Assembly: GCA_015068935.1 (NCBI GenBank)
Contig: SVJO01000003.1
Coordinates: 1 to 64,000, forward strand
Direction: 5' to 3'
DNA: 64,000 nucleotides
Origin: Oscillospiraceae bacterium
Lineage (GTDB): Bacteria > Bacillota > Clostridia > UBA1381 > UBA9506
The translations under genes and the position numbers were made by a program. The notes under the pieces are model-generated. The model saw only the letters and a program-made list of their open reading frames with translations. It ran no database searches and was not told the DNA's origin. Positions 53,071-63,545 of the stretch are shown piece after piece; the first letter of the stretch is position 1; each line of letters starts with the position of its first letter.

Positions 53071-56000
53071 ATGTCGCTTACGGTAGTTTACGGATGCTCG
53101 GGAACAGGAAAAAGCGAATACTGTTTAGAGGGAGTTAAATCTGCCGTGTTAAACGGCAAACGTGCCCTTTTAATTGTGCCTGAACAGTTTTCTCATGTGA
53201 AGGAAGCAGAGCTTATTAAAAAAACAGGTTTTATTACGGATAACCAAAAGGCAACATCATTTAAAAGACTTTCTTTTTCAATTATAAATAATAAAAAAAC
53301 AACTGAGACAGTTCTTGACAGAACTAAAAAAAGTATGCTCATTGCCAAGGCATGCTACGCATCTTTAGATGACCTTGTTATGTTTAAAAATATGCACAGA
53401 AAACAAGGATTTATAAGTGTTATGCAGGATATGATTTCAGAATTTAAGCGCGGCTGCGCTTCGCCTGATGACATTAAGCATTTTGCTGAAAAGATGCAAG
53501 ATAACACTATGCTCAAAACCAAGCTTTCTGAGCTCTCACTCATATATGAAAAATATCAGCAATTTGTCGATAAATCATTTATTGATGATGATGACAATTT
53601 GACGCTTTTAGCACGCAAAATAATAGAAAAAAACAACATGCATGATACAGAAATTTTCATAGATGAATTTTTCAGATTCACAAGGGCTGAGCTATATTGT
53701 ATTGAGGCTTTTCTTTTAGCGGGAGCATCTGTTACAGTAAGCCTTTGCACGGGCGGACTTGATGATGAAAAGAGCGGAATTTTTGAGCCTGTCATAAAAA
53801 CTTATAAAGCGCTTATCAAAATTGCAAAGAACTGTAAAACAGAAATCAATCAGCCTGTTTTTCTTTCGGAAAAACATCGTTTTAAAGAGAGCAGAGAGCT
53901 TTTGCACTTAGAGAGCGAATATCCAAAATACAGCAATAATATATATAAGGAAGAAACTCGTGATATTTCTATGTTTGCAGCATCGGATATATATAGTGAG
54001 GTGACGCATCTTGCCTGCAGTATAATGAAAAGTGTGCAGTCAGAAAACGTGAGATTTAAAGACATTGCCATAATTTGTTCGGATTGTCAAAGCTATAAAA
54101 ATATTATCAGGACAGTGTTTGATATTTATGAAATTCCCGTGTTTATAGACTCAGAGCGTGACCTATATAGCCACCCCGTTATGATTATGATTTTTGCGGT
54201 TTTAGATATATTATCAGACGGACTTGACACAAAACATATTCTTTCATATATAAAGTCAGGATACAGCACCCTTTCGCGTGATGAAACAGATATTTTTGAA
54301 AACTTCATTCTTTCAGGAAATATCACAAAGAGGGACTGGCTTGATAACGAAAGATTTTTAAAAAGAGCAAAAACGGTTTTTGATGACAGTGTGGATTTAG
54401 CTCAGGAAAATGAAGAATTTGCAAAAGAAATACTTGAGCTTAAAGAGAGGGTTATCTCTCCTTTGTTAAAGCTTAAAGAAAATATTTCAAAGAGCAGAAA
54501 AGCAAAAATGAGAGCTGATGCAATTTCTCAGTTTTTTGAAGATATTTCTCTTGCAGAAAAAATTAAATCACAGACAGATATTTTACTTGACGGGGGCGAC
54601 AAGGAGACAGCCGACGAATATGCCAGGGTATATAACGCGCTCGGCGAGACACTGGACAGCTTCGTAATTTGCATGGGCGAGGAAATAGTTGGAATAGACA
54701 GGCTTTATGATATGATTAAAGCAGGACTTTCCGAGTGCAGAGTCAACATAATTCCTCCAATAAATGACGGTGTCTTCTTTGGAGATTTAAAAAGGTCTAT
54801 TGCAAGAAATGTAAAAAGACTTTATATAATCGGCGCAAATGAGGGAGCCTTTCCGCCAAATGCCCCAATAGAAAATATTTTAAATGATGCTGAGAGGGTT
54901 TATCTGGCATCAGAAGGACTCAGCCTTGCGCCTGATACAAAAAAAATTATGTTTGATTATGGATTTATGGTCTATAACATTTTAAACATAAGCAACGGAA
55001 AACTTTCAATCAGTTACCCAATCTGTGATTTTAACGGAGAGGGATTGAGGCCTTCACCCCTTTGTGCCAAAATCAAAAAAATGTTTCCCAAAATTTTATT
55101 TGATACAGATGTTGACGGAAAATGGGAAAACCCTGAAGATTATGTGCTGAGTAAAAAATCTGCGTTTAATTATTTAATAAGAAAAATGAGCATAACAGAT
55201 GATGAAAAAAAGCTTTTTGAATACTTAAACAGCGATGATTATTATAAGGAAAAACTTTTGGCGGCAAAAAACACAAAAGAGCATAAAAATATTGCACAAA
55301 GGCTGGATTATGATGTAGTAAAAAGTCTCTACAGGGGAGAACTTAAGGGAAGTGTGTCAAGTTTTGAAAAATATACTCACTGTCCGTTTTCATATTTTAT
55401 ATCATATGGCCTAAATGCAAAGGAACGCAAATTGTTTGATATTGATACTCCTGACTTTGGAAGTCTTCTTCACCGCGTGATAGATACATTTTCCAAACAG
55501 ATTTTATCAATGGGTAAAAAATTCAGAGAAATAGAAAAAGACGAATGTGAAAAAATTGTTTGCGGAATTTTAGATGATATAGTAGAGAAAATGTTTATAA
55601 AAAAGCTGTATTCAGAAAAGAAAATGCTTCTTTTGGTAAAACGCCTGAAAAAATATGCTGCTACTGCAACATGGGCAATCTGTGAGCATATAAAAAGAGG
55701 CGAGTTTGAACCATGTGCATTTGAAGCAGAGTTTTCAGAAAACGGAGATATGTCACCTGTTGTAATAGAGCTTCCTTCAGGCGATAAAATCACACTTGTC
55801 GGTAAAATTGACAGAATAGACAGGTATGAAAAAAACGGAGAGCTTTATGTAAAGGTCATAGATTATAAAACGGGAAATAAAGATTTCAGCCTTTCTGATG
55901 TCTATAATAAGCTATCGCTCCAGCTTTGCGTTTATATAATGGCTGTTTCAGAAAACGGAAGCAGGCTTTTGGGAAAAGATTCAAAAACTGCGGGGATGTT

Positions 56001-56454
56001 CTATTTTAAGCTTTCAGATGAACCTGTAGAAACAGTGAAAAATGAAAGTGTATCTGATGAGGAGAGGCTAAAGCAATTTAAAATGAGCGGCATGGTGCTC
56101 GAAGATATAGATATAATAAATAAAATGGAAAATTGCATCTCGGGATTTTCGGGCATAATTCCTGTGAGAATAAGCTCAAAAGGCGAGATAGTAAAGTCGC
56201 AGAGTAAAACAGCAACAGCTGAGCAGTTTAAAAAGCTAAAGCAATATGTCAAAAAAGCGGCAGGCGAGATTGGTAGAGAAATATTAAGCGGAAAGGTGGA
56301 TATTTCGCCTTGTGCCAACGGAAAATCAATGCCGTGTGAATATTGTAAATTCCATAGCATCTGTGCGTTTGATATAAATACTGATGAGTACAGACAGGTT
56401 GGAAAGTTTAAAGATGATGACATCTTCAAAATGATAGAAGATACAGAAATCTGA
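53071..56454 (+). CDS. addB: Helicase-exonuclease AddAB, AddB subunit
   Basis: TVVYGCSGTGKSEYCLEG Walker A; C-terminal nuclease (VIDYKTGNKDF) and Fe-S cysteines (CANGKSMPCEYCKFHSICAF). Confidence 0.9.
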   Translation: MSLTVVYGCSGTGKSEYCLEGVKSAVLNGKRALLIVPEQFSHVKEAELIKKTGFITDNQKATSFKRLSFSIINNKKTTETVLDRTKKSMLIAKACYASLDDLVMFKNMHRKQGFISVMQDMISEFKRGCASPDDIKHFAEKMQDNTMLKTKLSELSLIYEKYQQFVDKSFIDDDDNLTLLARKIIEKNNMHDTEIFIDEFFRFTRAELYCIEAFLLAGASVTVSLCTGGLDDEKSGIFEPVIKTYKALIKIAKNCKTEINQPVFLSEKHRFKESRELLHLESEYPKYSNNIYKEETRDISMFAASDIYSEVTHLACSIMKSVQSENVRFKDIAIICSDCQSYKNIIRTVFDIYEIPVFIDSERDLYSHPVMIMIFAVLDILSDGLDTKHILSYIKSGYSTLSRDETDIFENFILSGNITKRDWLDNERFLKRAKTVFDDSVDLAQENEEFAKEILELKERVISPLLKLKENISKSRKAKMRADAISQFFEDISLAEKIKSQTDILLDGGDKETADEYARVYNALGETLDSFVICMGEEIVGIDRLYDMIKAGLSECRVNIIPPINDGVFFGDLKRSIARNVKRLYIIGANEGAFPPNAPIENILNDAERVYLASEGLSLAPDTKKIMFDYGFMVYNILNISNGKLSISYPICDFNGEGLRPSPLCAKIKKMFPKILFDTDVDGKWENPEDYVLSKKSAFNYLIRKMSITDDEKKLFEYLNSDDYYKEKLLAAKNTKEHKNIAQRLDYDVVKSLYRGELKGSVSSFEKYTHCPFSYFISYGLNAKERKLFDIDTPDFGSLLHRVIDTFSKQILSMGKKFREIEKDECEKIVCGILDDIVEKMFIKKLYSEKKMLLLVKRLKKYAATATWAICEHIKRGEFEPCAFEAEFSENGDMSPVVIELPSGDKITLVGKIDRIDRYEKNGELYVKVIDYKTGNKDFSLSDVYNKLSLQLCVYIMAVSENGSRLLGKDSKTAGMFYFKLSDEPVETVKNESVSDEERLKQFKMSGMVLEDIDIINKMENCISGFSGIIPVRISSKGEIVKSQSKTATAEQFKKLKQYVKKAAGEIGREILSGKVDISPCANGKSMPCEYCKFHSICAFDINTDEYRQVGKFKDDDIFKMIEDTEI

Positions 56455-56551
56455 CCGCCATTTTTTGCATATTTATACTTGTTTTGGTTGACTTTTCTTC
56501 ATTTAAAGTATATAATTAAATAGTGAAATTTTGTAAAAGGAGATTATTCTT

Positions 56552-57508
56552 ATGTATGATGTAGCCTGTATAGGAATTTTAGTAGCAGACTGTATTGCTA
56601 AAACAGTAGATGAGCTTCCTGAGGCAGGAAAGCTTAAAAAGATTGACAGCATAAAGCTCTATAGCGGCGGATGTGCGATGAATGCAGCAGTTGATATGCA
56701 GAAAATCGGTGCAAATGTAGCACTTTTAGGTATGGTTGGAAATGACGGTTTCGGAAGTTTCTTAATTGGCGAGCTTACAAGAAACGGAATCAGCACCGAA
56801 GGAATTAAGGTGAGCGATGACTATTCAAGCTCGGCTTCTGTTGTTGTGGTTGACTCATCGGGCGAGAGAAGTTTTCTCCACTCGACAGGTGCTAATGCTA
56901 AATTTACCGACACAGATATAGATTTCGACGTTATAAAGGATTCAAAGATAGTCTTTGTTGCAGGAACAATGCTTATGGACACATTTGACGGAGAACCCTG
57001 TGCGCGTGTTTTGAAGAAATGTAAGGAAATGGGAAAGATTACTGTTTTGGACAGTGCATGGGACGATTCAGGCAAATGGATGGATATTTTAAAACCATGC
57101 ATGCCGTATATTGATTATTTCATTCCGAGCATTGAAGAGGCAGAGCAGTTTGCAGGAGGAAAGACAGACCTTAACGAAATTGCAGATGTATTCTTTGATT
57201 ATGGAGTTAAACATGTTGCAATCAAGGCTGGAAAAAAAGGATGCTTTGTTAAAGAGAGCAAGGATTCAGAGGGAAAGCTGTTCCCGACATATATGAATGT
57301 AAAGCGCGTTGATACAACAGGCGCAGGGGATTCATGGTGTTCAGGATTTTTATATGGTTTATCTCATGAAATGACTATGGAAGAGAGTGCAAAGTTTGCC
57401 AATGCAGTAGGAACGCACTGTATTATGGCAGTCGGCGCTTCGACAGGAATTAAATCATATGAAGAAATAAAAAAATTCATGGAAGAAAATGAGCAGTTTT
57501 TAAAATAA
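56552..57508 (+). CDS. PfkB-family carbohydrate kinase
   Basis: GGCAMNAAVDMQKIGANVALLGMVGNDGFG; VDTTGAGDSWCSGFLYGL. Confidence 0.93.
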   Translation: MYDVACIGILVADCIAKTVDELPEAGKLKKIDSIKLYSGGCAMNAAVDMQKIGANVALLGMVGNDGFGSFLIGELTRNGISTEGIKVSDDYSSSASVVVVDSSGERSFLHSTGANAKFTDTDIDFDVIKDSKIVFVAGTMLMDTFDGEPCARVLKKCKEMGKITVLDSAWDDSGKWMDILKPCMPYIDYFIPSIEEAEQFAGGKTDLNEIADVFFDYGVKHVAIKAGKKGCFVKESKDSEGKLFPTYMNVKRVDTTGAGDSWCSGFLYGLSHEMTMEESAKFANAVGTHCIMAVGASTGIKSYEEIKKFMEENEQFLK

Positions 57509-57534
57509 TATCTTAAACGAAAGAGGCACATAAA

Positions 57535-58734
57535 ATGAGTAAAAAAGCAATTATGTACGGCGGAGGAAACATCGGAAGAGGATTTATAGGTCAGCTCCTT
57601 TATCAGTCAGGATATGATGTTAGTTTCGTTGACGTAAACAAAGATTTATTAAAAAGCATAAATGATGCAGGAGAATATCCTGTAAGAATTTTAAAAGGCG
57701 ACGATTATTCTGAGGTAATGGTTAAAAACGTCAGCGCAATCGACGGAAATGATTTGGAAACAGTATCAAATGCAATAAGCGAGGCAGACATCTGCGCAAC
57801 AGCAGTAGGCGTTAATGTTTTAAAGTTTGTTGCAAAGCCTTTTAAGGAAGGTATAGTAAAGAGATTTACAACAGGCTCTAAAAAACCATTAAATATAATT
57901 ATATGTGAAAACTTAATAGGTGCTGACGAATTCTTAAAAGGTCTTATATATGACCTTATGACAGAAGATGAACGTGCATTTTTAGATAATGTAGGCTTTG
58001 TTGAAGCATCAATCGGAAGGATGGTTCCAATTCAGACTGATGAAATGAAAGACGGTAACGCACTCAGAGTATGCGTTGAGAGCTATGATATGCTTCCTGT
58101 TGATTCAGCGGCTTTTAAAGGAGAAATTCCCGAGATTAAAAATCTCGTTCCGTTCACTCCGTTCTCATACTATATTGAACGTAAATTGTTTATACATAAC
58201 ATGAGTCATGCATCAACTGCATATCTTGGCGCATATCTAGGTCTTTCTTATATATGGGAGAGCATTGATGTTCCTGAAGTCGAGCTTATTGTTTATCGTG
58301 TAATGCAGGAGTCAGCAATGGCTATGAGCAAAAAATACGGTGTTGAGTTTAAAGATTTGAATGCTCATATAGAAAATCTTATTTACAGATTCTCAAACAA
58401 ACAGCTTGGTGATACTTTAGCTCGTGTCGGCGGAGACATTAAGAGAAAACTGTCGCCAAATGACAGAATGGTTGGCGCATACAAAATGTGTGCAGAGCAG
58501 GGGATTGACAACACATATATTGCAATCTGTATTGCGGCTTCACTCCTTTTCACAAGAGAAGGTGAGGAGAAAATGTCTCCTGAATATATTCTTACAGAAA
58601 TCAGCGGATTTAATAAAGACGGAGAGGATTTTGAAAAAATCATGGCAATCTATGCTATGTTTGAAAAGAAAATGTCTCTTGCTGAAATCTTAAAAGAAGT
58701 AAAAAAAGCTACAAATACAAAGAAAATAGTGTAA
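57535..58734 (+). CDS. mtlD: Mannitol-1-phosphate 5-dehydrogenase family protein
   Basis: KAIMYGGGNIGRGFIGQLLYQSGYDVSFVDVNK; long-chain polyol dehydrogenase fold. Confidence 0.85.
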   Translation: MSKKAIMYGGGNIGRGFIGQLLYQSGYDVSFVDVNKDLLKSINDAGEYPVRILKGDDYSEVMVKNVSAIDGNDLETVSNAISEADICATAVGVNVLKFVAKPFKEGIVKRFTTGSKKPLNIIICENLIGADEFLKGLIYDLMTEDERAFLDNVGFVEASIGRMVPIQTDEMKDGNALRVCVESYDMLPVDSAAFKGEIPEIKNLVPFTPFSYYIERKLFIHNMSHASTAYLGAYLGLSYIWESIDVPEVELIVYRVMQESAMAMSKKYGVEFKDLNAHIENLIYRFSNKQLGDTLARVGGDIKRKLSPNDRMVGAYKMCAEQGIDNTYIAICIAASLLFTREGEEKMSPEYILTEISGFNKDGEDFEKIMAIYAMFEKKMSLAEILKEVKKATNTKKIV

Positions 58735-58750
58735 TATATTTTAAGCAATA

Positions 58751-58784
58751 AATAAGGGATGCAAATGATTTTGCATCCCTTATT
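58751..58784. terminator. Bidirectional terminator
   Basis: aataagggatgcaaa-tgat-tttgcatcccttatt between convergent genes. Confidence 0.85.
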
Positions 58785-58785
58785 T

Positions 58786-59115
58786 TTAACCTAATTTACT
58801 TAAGAATTCCTTTTCCATTTCTAAAATATCCTCAAGCCAGAAAACACCAATGTCGAGTGCTGCATAAAGGCTTGTTCGTTCTGCCTTTTTTGTAAGTTTT
58901 GCTCCCTTTATGCTGTCTGTTGCTTTTTCTAAAAGTTCAATTGTAACCTTTGTTGCAACATCTAAGTCTTTAACCTTTTTCTTTTCAGTAATTGTAAATC
59001 TTGTAATAAAATTTTCCGAGAAATCCCCGTAATAGAGCACATCTCCATCACGCAAAAGCGGTTTGCCGCGATAAATCAACATATTTTTCTCTTTTTTTGT
59101 TGCCATTTTTCCCAT
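58786..59115 (-). CDS. Conserved hypothetical protein downstream of ricT
   Basis: ORF with good spacing and RBS; no family recognised with confidence. Confidence 0.65.
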   Translation of the reverse strand: MGKMATKKEKNMLIYRGKPLLRDGDVLYYGDFSENFITRFTITEKKKVKDLDVATKVTIELLEKATDSIKGAKLTKKAERTSLYAALDIGVFWLEDILEMEKEFLSKLG

Positions 59116-59148
59116 CCTTTCTGTTTAGTCAGTTTTATTTTATCTGAA

Positions 59149-60027
59149 TTATTTATCTTTTTCAAGTTCACGAAGCTCTGCTAAATCAACATCGTCGTCA
59201 TTAGTTTCGTGAACAGTGTTTTTAATTATAACAATATCAGAAACATTAAAGCTGCTCAATGCTCCGTCAGCATCAGAGTCAAGTTTTACCTGAACTAAAC
59301 CTTTTAAAACACTTACAGAAACAACACTTCCTCTTCCGACAGGTGTGTCAACAATTGCACCGACACCCGGTGTGTTCTTTAAAAGGTCTTCATATGCTTC
59401 CTGCTCATATTTAAGGCAACACATAAGCCTTCCGCATGTTCCTGAAATTTTCGTGGGGTTTAAAGATAATGACTGTTCCTTTGCCATTTTGATTGAAACA
59501 GGTTCAAAATCACCCAAAAACTGAGAACAGCAGAGTGGTCTCCCGCATATTCCAAGACCGCCCAGCATTTTTGCTTCATCGCGGACGCCGATTTGTCTCA
59601 GCTCTATTCTCGTTTTAAATACTGACGCTAAATCTTTTACGAGTTGTCTGAAATCAACACGTCCGTCAGCAGTAAAGTAGAAAAGAACCTTGCTTCTGTC
59701 AAAGGTGTATTCAACATCTATAAGACTCATTTCAAGATTATTTGCGTTGATTTTTTCAATGCAAATTTTACGGGCTTCTTTTTCTTTGATTTTATTTTCT
59801 TTGAGCTGTTTATAATCAGATTCTAAAGCCTTTCTTATAACCTTTTTAAGCGGTGTAGAGAATGTTTCCTCATCAATTTCTTTCCCCGTGAGGACAACTT
59901 CGCCATATTCTACACCTCGGGCAGTTTCAACGATAACACCGTCGCCTGCTTTGAGTTCAATTGAATCAGGGTCAAAATAATATATTTTTCCTACGGCCTT
60001 GAATCTAACACCGATAACTTTTACCAT
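59149..60027 (-). CDS. ricT: PSP1-domain protein RicT (YaaT)
   Basis: VIGVRFKAVGKIYYFDP...GLGICGRPLCCSQFLGDFEPVSIKMAKEQSLSLNPTKISGTCGRLMCCLKYE. Confidence 0.93.
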   Translation of the reverse strand: MVKVIGVRFKAVGKIYYFDPDSIELKAGDGVIVETARGVEYGEVVLTGKEIDEETFSTPLKKVIRKALESDYKQLKENKIKEKEARKICIEKINANNLEMSLIDVEYTFDRSKVLFYFTADGRVDFRQLVKDLASVFKTRIELRQIGVRDEAKMLGGLGICGRPLCCSQFLGDFEPVSIKMAKEQSLSLNPTKISGTCGRLMCCLKYEQEAYEDLLKNTPGVGAIVDTPVGRGSVVSVSVLKGLVQVKLDSDADGALSSFNVSDIVIIKNTVHETNDDDVDLAELRELEKDK

Positions 60028-60042
60028 TTGTTTTTCCTTTCT

Positions 60043-61038
60043 TTAATCATTATCAAATATATTTTGTATTTCTGTCAGCAAATCAAGTCCCCAAAAGGAG
60101 AAATTTACATTATAGCTGAGCTTGCTTTTGCAGCTTATAACAGTTTCCATACATGATGCATATTTCTTTTTGTATACTTCAGTACATAAAACACTTTTAA
60201 GATTTTGCGGACATATCACCATATTTTTCAGGCCTTCGCATGAAAGGATGCAGTCCCTTAAAAAAATTAACATAAAATCAATTATGCTGTCTGTTTCATC
60301 TTTATTTTCAAGCAAAAAGCGGTGAAAATCTATTAAAGCATCTCTTGATTTAATGACAGAGGATAAATGCTTTGCCGTATCAAAAAACAAAGCATGATAT
60401 TTTTCATCAGTTATAATTTTTATAGCTTTTCCAATAATTCCCTGAGAGAATTTGGTGTAAAACTCAAGCGCCTCTCCATTTATATCGGGAAAGTTTCTTC
60501 GCAGAAACTGTGAGACATCTTTAAGCGGAGCGGGACGCAGATTTAAAACACAAGAACGTGATAAAACTGTGTCTAAAAGCATGCTTTTTTTGGAGACTAA
60601 AATAATAAATATGACATATTGAGGAGGTTCCTCGAGCACCTTTAAAAGACCGTTCTGTGCTTCCTGAGTTAAGTCATCTCCTTCAGGGATGACGAAGATT
60701 TTACGCGAAGCAATAAACGGTTTTATATAAACCTGTTTGATAATCTGTTCTCTTATATCGTCTATTCCGTATGATTTTTTATCTTTTTGTTTTTTTAGAT
60801 AATAAATGTCAGGATGTGAGGCAGAATCGACCTGCCTGCATGCTGAACAAGTTCTGCAGGCTCCACTCTTTTGCGGAGCCTCACAGAACAATTCCTTAAT
60901 GAATTCTTGTGAAAGAGTCTTTTTTCCTATGCCGTTTTCTCCTGAAAACACATATGAATTAAGTATTTGACCTGATATGATAAATCGCTTAAGCTGAGTT
61001 TTTAAATGTTCATTTCCTGCAAAATTCTCAAAACTCAC
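60043..61038 (-). CDS. holB: DNA polymerase III delta' subunit
   Basis: NSYVFSGENGIGKKTLSQEF; zinc-finger cysteines CRTCSACRQVDSASHPD; NGLLKVLEEPPQYVIFI. Confidence 0.9.
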   Translation of the reverse strand: MSFENFAGNEHLKTQLKRFIISGQILNSYVFSGENGIGKKTLSQEFIKELFCEAPQKSGACRTCSACRQVDSASHPDIYYLKKQKDKKSYGIDDIREQIIKQVYIKPFIASRKIFVIPEGDDLTQEAQNGLLKVLEEPPQYVIFIILVSKKSMLLDTVLSRSCVLNLRPAPLKDVSQFLRRNFPDINGEALEFYTKFSQGIIGKAIKIITDEKYHALFFDTAKHLSSVIKSRDALIDFHRFLLENKDETDSIIDFMLIFLRDCILSCEGLKNMVICPQNLKSVLCTEVYKKKYASCMETVISCKSKLSYNVNFSFWGLDLLTEIQNIFDND

Positions 61039-61041
61039 TTA

Positions 61042-61377
61042 TCACACCTTCTCAAATTTTTCAACGTCTACTACAAATATTGTTGCACCGCCAACCTCTA
61101 TTTCATTTGTTTGTGCAACAGGGCTGGGTGCCAGGCTTGCCATATAAGGTTGCTCGGAATTTACTAAAAATTGTTTTCTGCGTTTTGAATGTTCTCTGAT
61201 TATTTCAATAACTCTTTCCACATTCTCTTCTGAGGTTCCAACAAGTAAGGTGGTGTTACCTACACGCAGAAAACCGCCCGTTGAAGCCATTTTTGTAACG
61301 GAAAATTTTTCTTTGTTGAGGTGTTTAATAACCAGATGGTCATCCTCACTGTTGACGATTGCAAAAACTAATTTCAT
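61042..61377 (-). CDS. Cyclic-di-AMP receptor (DarA/PstA, YaaQ family)
   Basis: MKLVFAIVNSEDDHLVIKHLNKEKFSVTKMASTGGFLRVGNTTLLVG; PII-like family. Confidence 0.92.
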   Translation of the reverse strand: MKLVFAIVNSEDDHLVIKHLNKEKFSVTKMASTGGFLRVGNTTLLVGTSEENVERVIEIIREHSKRRKQFLVNSEQPYMASLAPSPVAQTNEIEVGGATIFVVDVEKFEKV

Positions 61378-61424
61378 AAAATCAAGCCTCCTATTTTTTT
61401 ATTTATTATAAAAACTAATATTTT

Positions 61425-61772
61425 CTAAAACAATCCTGGAATGTTAAGACTGCCCGTAACAGCACGCATGCCTTCTTCCATCATATCATTTGCAGCTTTT
61501 GATGCTTCATTGACTGCTGCAATTATGAGGTCTTCGAGCATTTCTATATCATCGGGGTCAACAACCTCAGGTGCAAGTGATATGCTGACTAATTCTTTAT
61601 TTCCCTTCATGACAACGCTGACAGCACCGCCGCCTGCTTTTGCTTCAACTGTTTTTTCCTCGGTTTCAGCCTGAATTCTTTCCATTTCAGCCTGCATTTT
61701 CTGTGCCTGCTTAATCATTGAATTCATGTTATTATTCATACCGCCGCCGGTGAATTTATTTCCTTTAGCCAT
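61425..61772 (-). CDS. YbaB/EbfC family nucleoid-associated protein
   Basis: MIKQAQKMQAEMERIQAETEEKTVEAKAGGGAVSVVMKGNKELVSI. Confidence 0.94.
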   Translation of the reverse strand: MAKGNKFTGGGMNNNMNSMIKQAQKMQAEMERIQAETEEKTVEAKAGGGAVSVVMKGNKELVSISLAPEVVDPDDIEMLEDLIIAAVNEASKAANDMMEEGMRAVTGSLNIPGLF

Positions 61773-61787
61773 TTTATTTCCTCCTCA

Positions 61788-63404
61788 TTAATCCAGAATT
61801 TCTATAATATTATGCTTTTTCGCTAAGTCTTCAAGTTTATCAAAAGCTGATGAATCAGTTTTTGCAGGTGTATTAACCTCTAAGACCTCCTTGTCGGTAA
61901 AACAGCCTACGGGAAGGTTAATTCCCATAATCTCTAAAACAGCATCATGTACAAGGTCAAGGTAGAGCGGTTTTGATGCTACAGTTTTGCTCATTAGAGT
62001 ATTCTGTGAAAACACCAAGGCAAGTTTATCCTTTAAAACAACAGGCTTCGCACAAGCAAGATGGGGAAGAACAGGTTGGCCGCCATGAGCCTTAATATGA
62101 GCTTTAATATCATCCCATTTTGAGAAAATATCTGCATCGCCTTTGATTTCGGCGGGTTTTTCCTTTGCTTTTGTCATAGGAATACTTTGAGCCTGTTTTG
62201 GTTCATCCTCTTTTTTTGTTTTCTCTTTTTGGGAAGGGGAGACAGTGAATTCCCCTTTTTTGAGTTTCTCTTCAAGCTCTGCTACTCTTGCTAAAAGAGC
62301 ATCAAATGTGTCAGATGTTGTGACATCGCACATTTTTACAATGGCAAGCTCATATATGGTACGTTTAAATGTTACATTCTTAGCCTTAAATATGCTTTCG
62401 TTAAGCAGATTAAGCGCATTTACAAGTTTTTCCTGAGAAACATTTTCGCACAGAGTATGCATCTTTTCAAGATTTGACGCAGAAACATGGAGAATTTTTT
62501 CGGGCTCTTCCATCACCTTTACAACAAGCAAATCACGAAGGAATTTAGCAAGCGAATCAACAAAAACATCAAGCTCTTTGCCGCATGATAAAATCTCGTC
62601 TATAACAGAAAGGCATTTAGCTCCGTCGCCTTTTATAATTGCCTCGCTGATTGAAAAAAGAGCACTCTGGTCAGTTATTCCAATTATATCAATTATGTCA
62701 TCATATGTCAGTGTTTCGTCAGTATATCCTATACATTGTTCAAGAATGCTGAGAGAATCACGCATGGAGCCGTTTCCAAGCTCTGCAACAAGAGAAAGAG
62801 CTTCTTTTGTGACACTTTTGCCGCTCCCTTTTGTCACAACGTCGAGTCTTGATGCAATATCTTCATTTGTGATTCTGCGGAAGTCAAAGCGCTGACAACG
62901 CGAAAGAACAGTTGCAGGGACTTTATTAAGCTCTGTTGTTGCCAAGATAAACATAACGTGCTCAGGCGGTTCTTCAAGTGTTTTCAAAAGTGCATTGAAA
63001 GCAGCAGTTGAAACCATATGAACCTCGTCTATAATATATACTTTTTTCTTTGCAACAGACGGCAGAAACAAAGCATCATCAATAATTTCTCTGATATTTT
63101 CAATCTTGTTTCGTGACGCACCGTCCATTTCAACAACATCCATGATGCTTTCATCTAAAATTCCGCGGCACGTATCACATTCGTTACAAGGGTTTCCGTT
63201 AACAGGATGCTCACAATTTACTGCTCTTGCAAGAATTTTTGCTGTAGAAGTTTTACCTGTACCTCTTGTGCCGCAAAACAAATATGCATGAGCAAGCTGA
63301 GAGTTTATAATTTGATTTTTTAAGGTCTGAGTAATGTGCTCCTGACCTACAACATCGTCAAAGGTCGTGGGGCGCCATTTTCTATATAGAGCCTGATATG
63401 CCAT
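61788..63404 (-). CDS. dnaX: DNA polymerase III subunit gamma/tau
   Basis: MAYQALYRKWRPTTFDDVVGQEHITQTLKNQI...CGTRGTGKTSTAKI. Start moved to the MAYQALYRKWRP methionine. Confidence 0.95.
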   Translation of the reverse strand: MAYQALYRKWRPTTFDDVVGQEHITQTLKNQIINSQLAHAYLFCGTRGTGKTSTAKILARAVNCEHPVNGNPCNECDTCRGILDESIMDVVEMDGASRNKIENIREIIDDALFLPSVAKKKVYIIDEVHMVSTAAFNALLKTLEEPPEHVMFILATTELNKVPATVLSRCQRFDFRRITNEDIASRLDVVTKGSGKSVTKEALSLVAELGNGSMRDSLSILEQCIGYTDETLTYDDIIDIIGITDQSALFSISEAIIKGDGAKCLSVIDEILSCGKELDVFVDSLAKFLRDLLVVKVMEEPEKILHVSASNLEKMHTLCENVSQEKLVNALNLLNESIFKAKNVTFKRTIYELAIVKMCDVTTSDTFDALLARVAELEEKLKKGEFTVSPSQKEKTKKEDEPKQAQSIPMTKAKEKPAEIKGDADIFSKWDDIKAHIKAHGGQPVLPHLACAKPVVLKDKLALVFSQNTLMSKTVASKPLYLDLVHDAVLEIMGINLPVGCFTDKEVLEVNTPAKTDSSAFDKLEDLAKKHNIIEILD

Positions 63405-63521
63405 AATAACCTCTTTCTTAGTCATTATAGAGCGAATTTTTCGAATAATAATCATTACGTCTATAGATGACTAAACGTGTAAAAACTTCCCTGAAAGTGA
63501 CCGACTTTTTCCCTTTATACG

Positions 63522-63545
63522 AAAAAAACCGCTTGGTTTGCGGTT
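63522..63545 (-). terminator. Intrinsic terminator of SRP RNA
   Basis: Minus strand AACCGC-AAACCAA-GCGGTTTTTTT. Confidence 0.8.
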
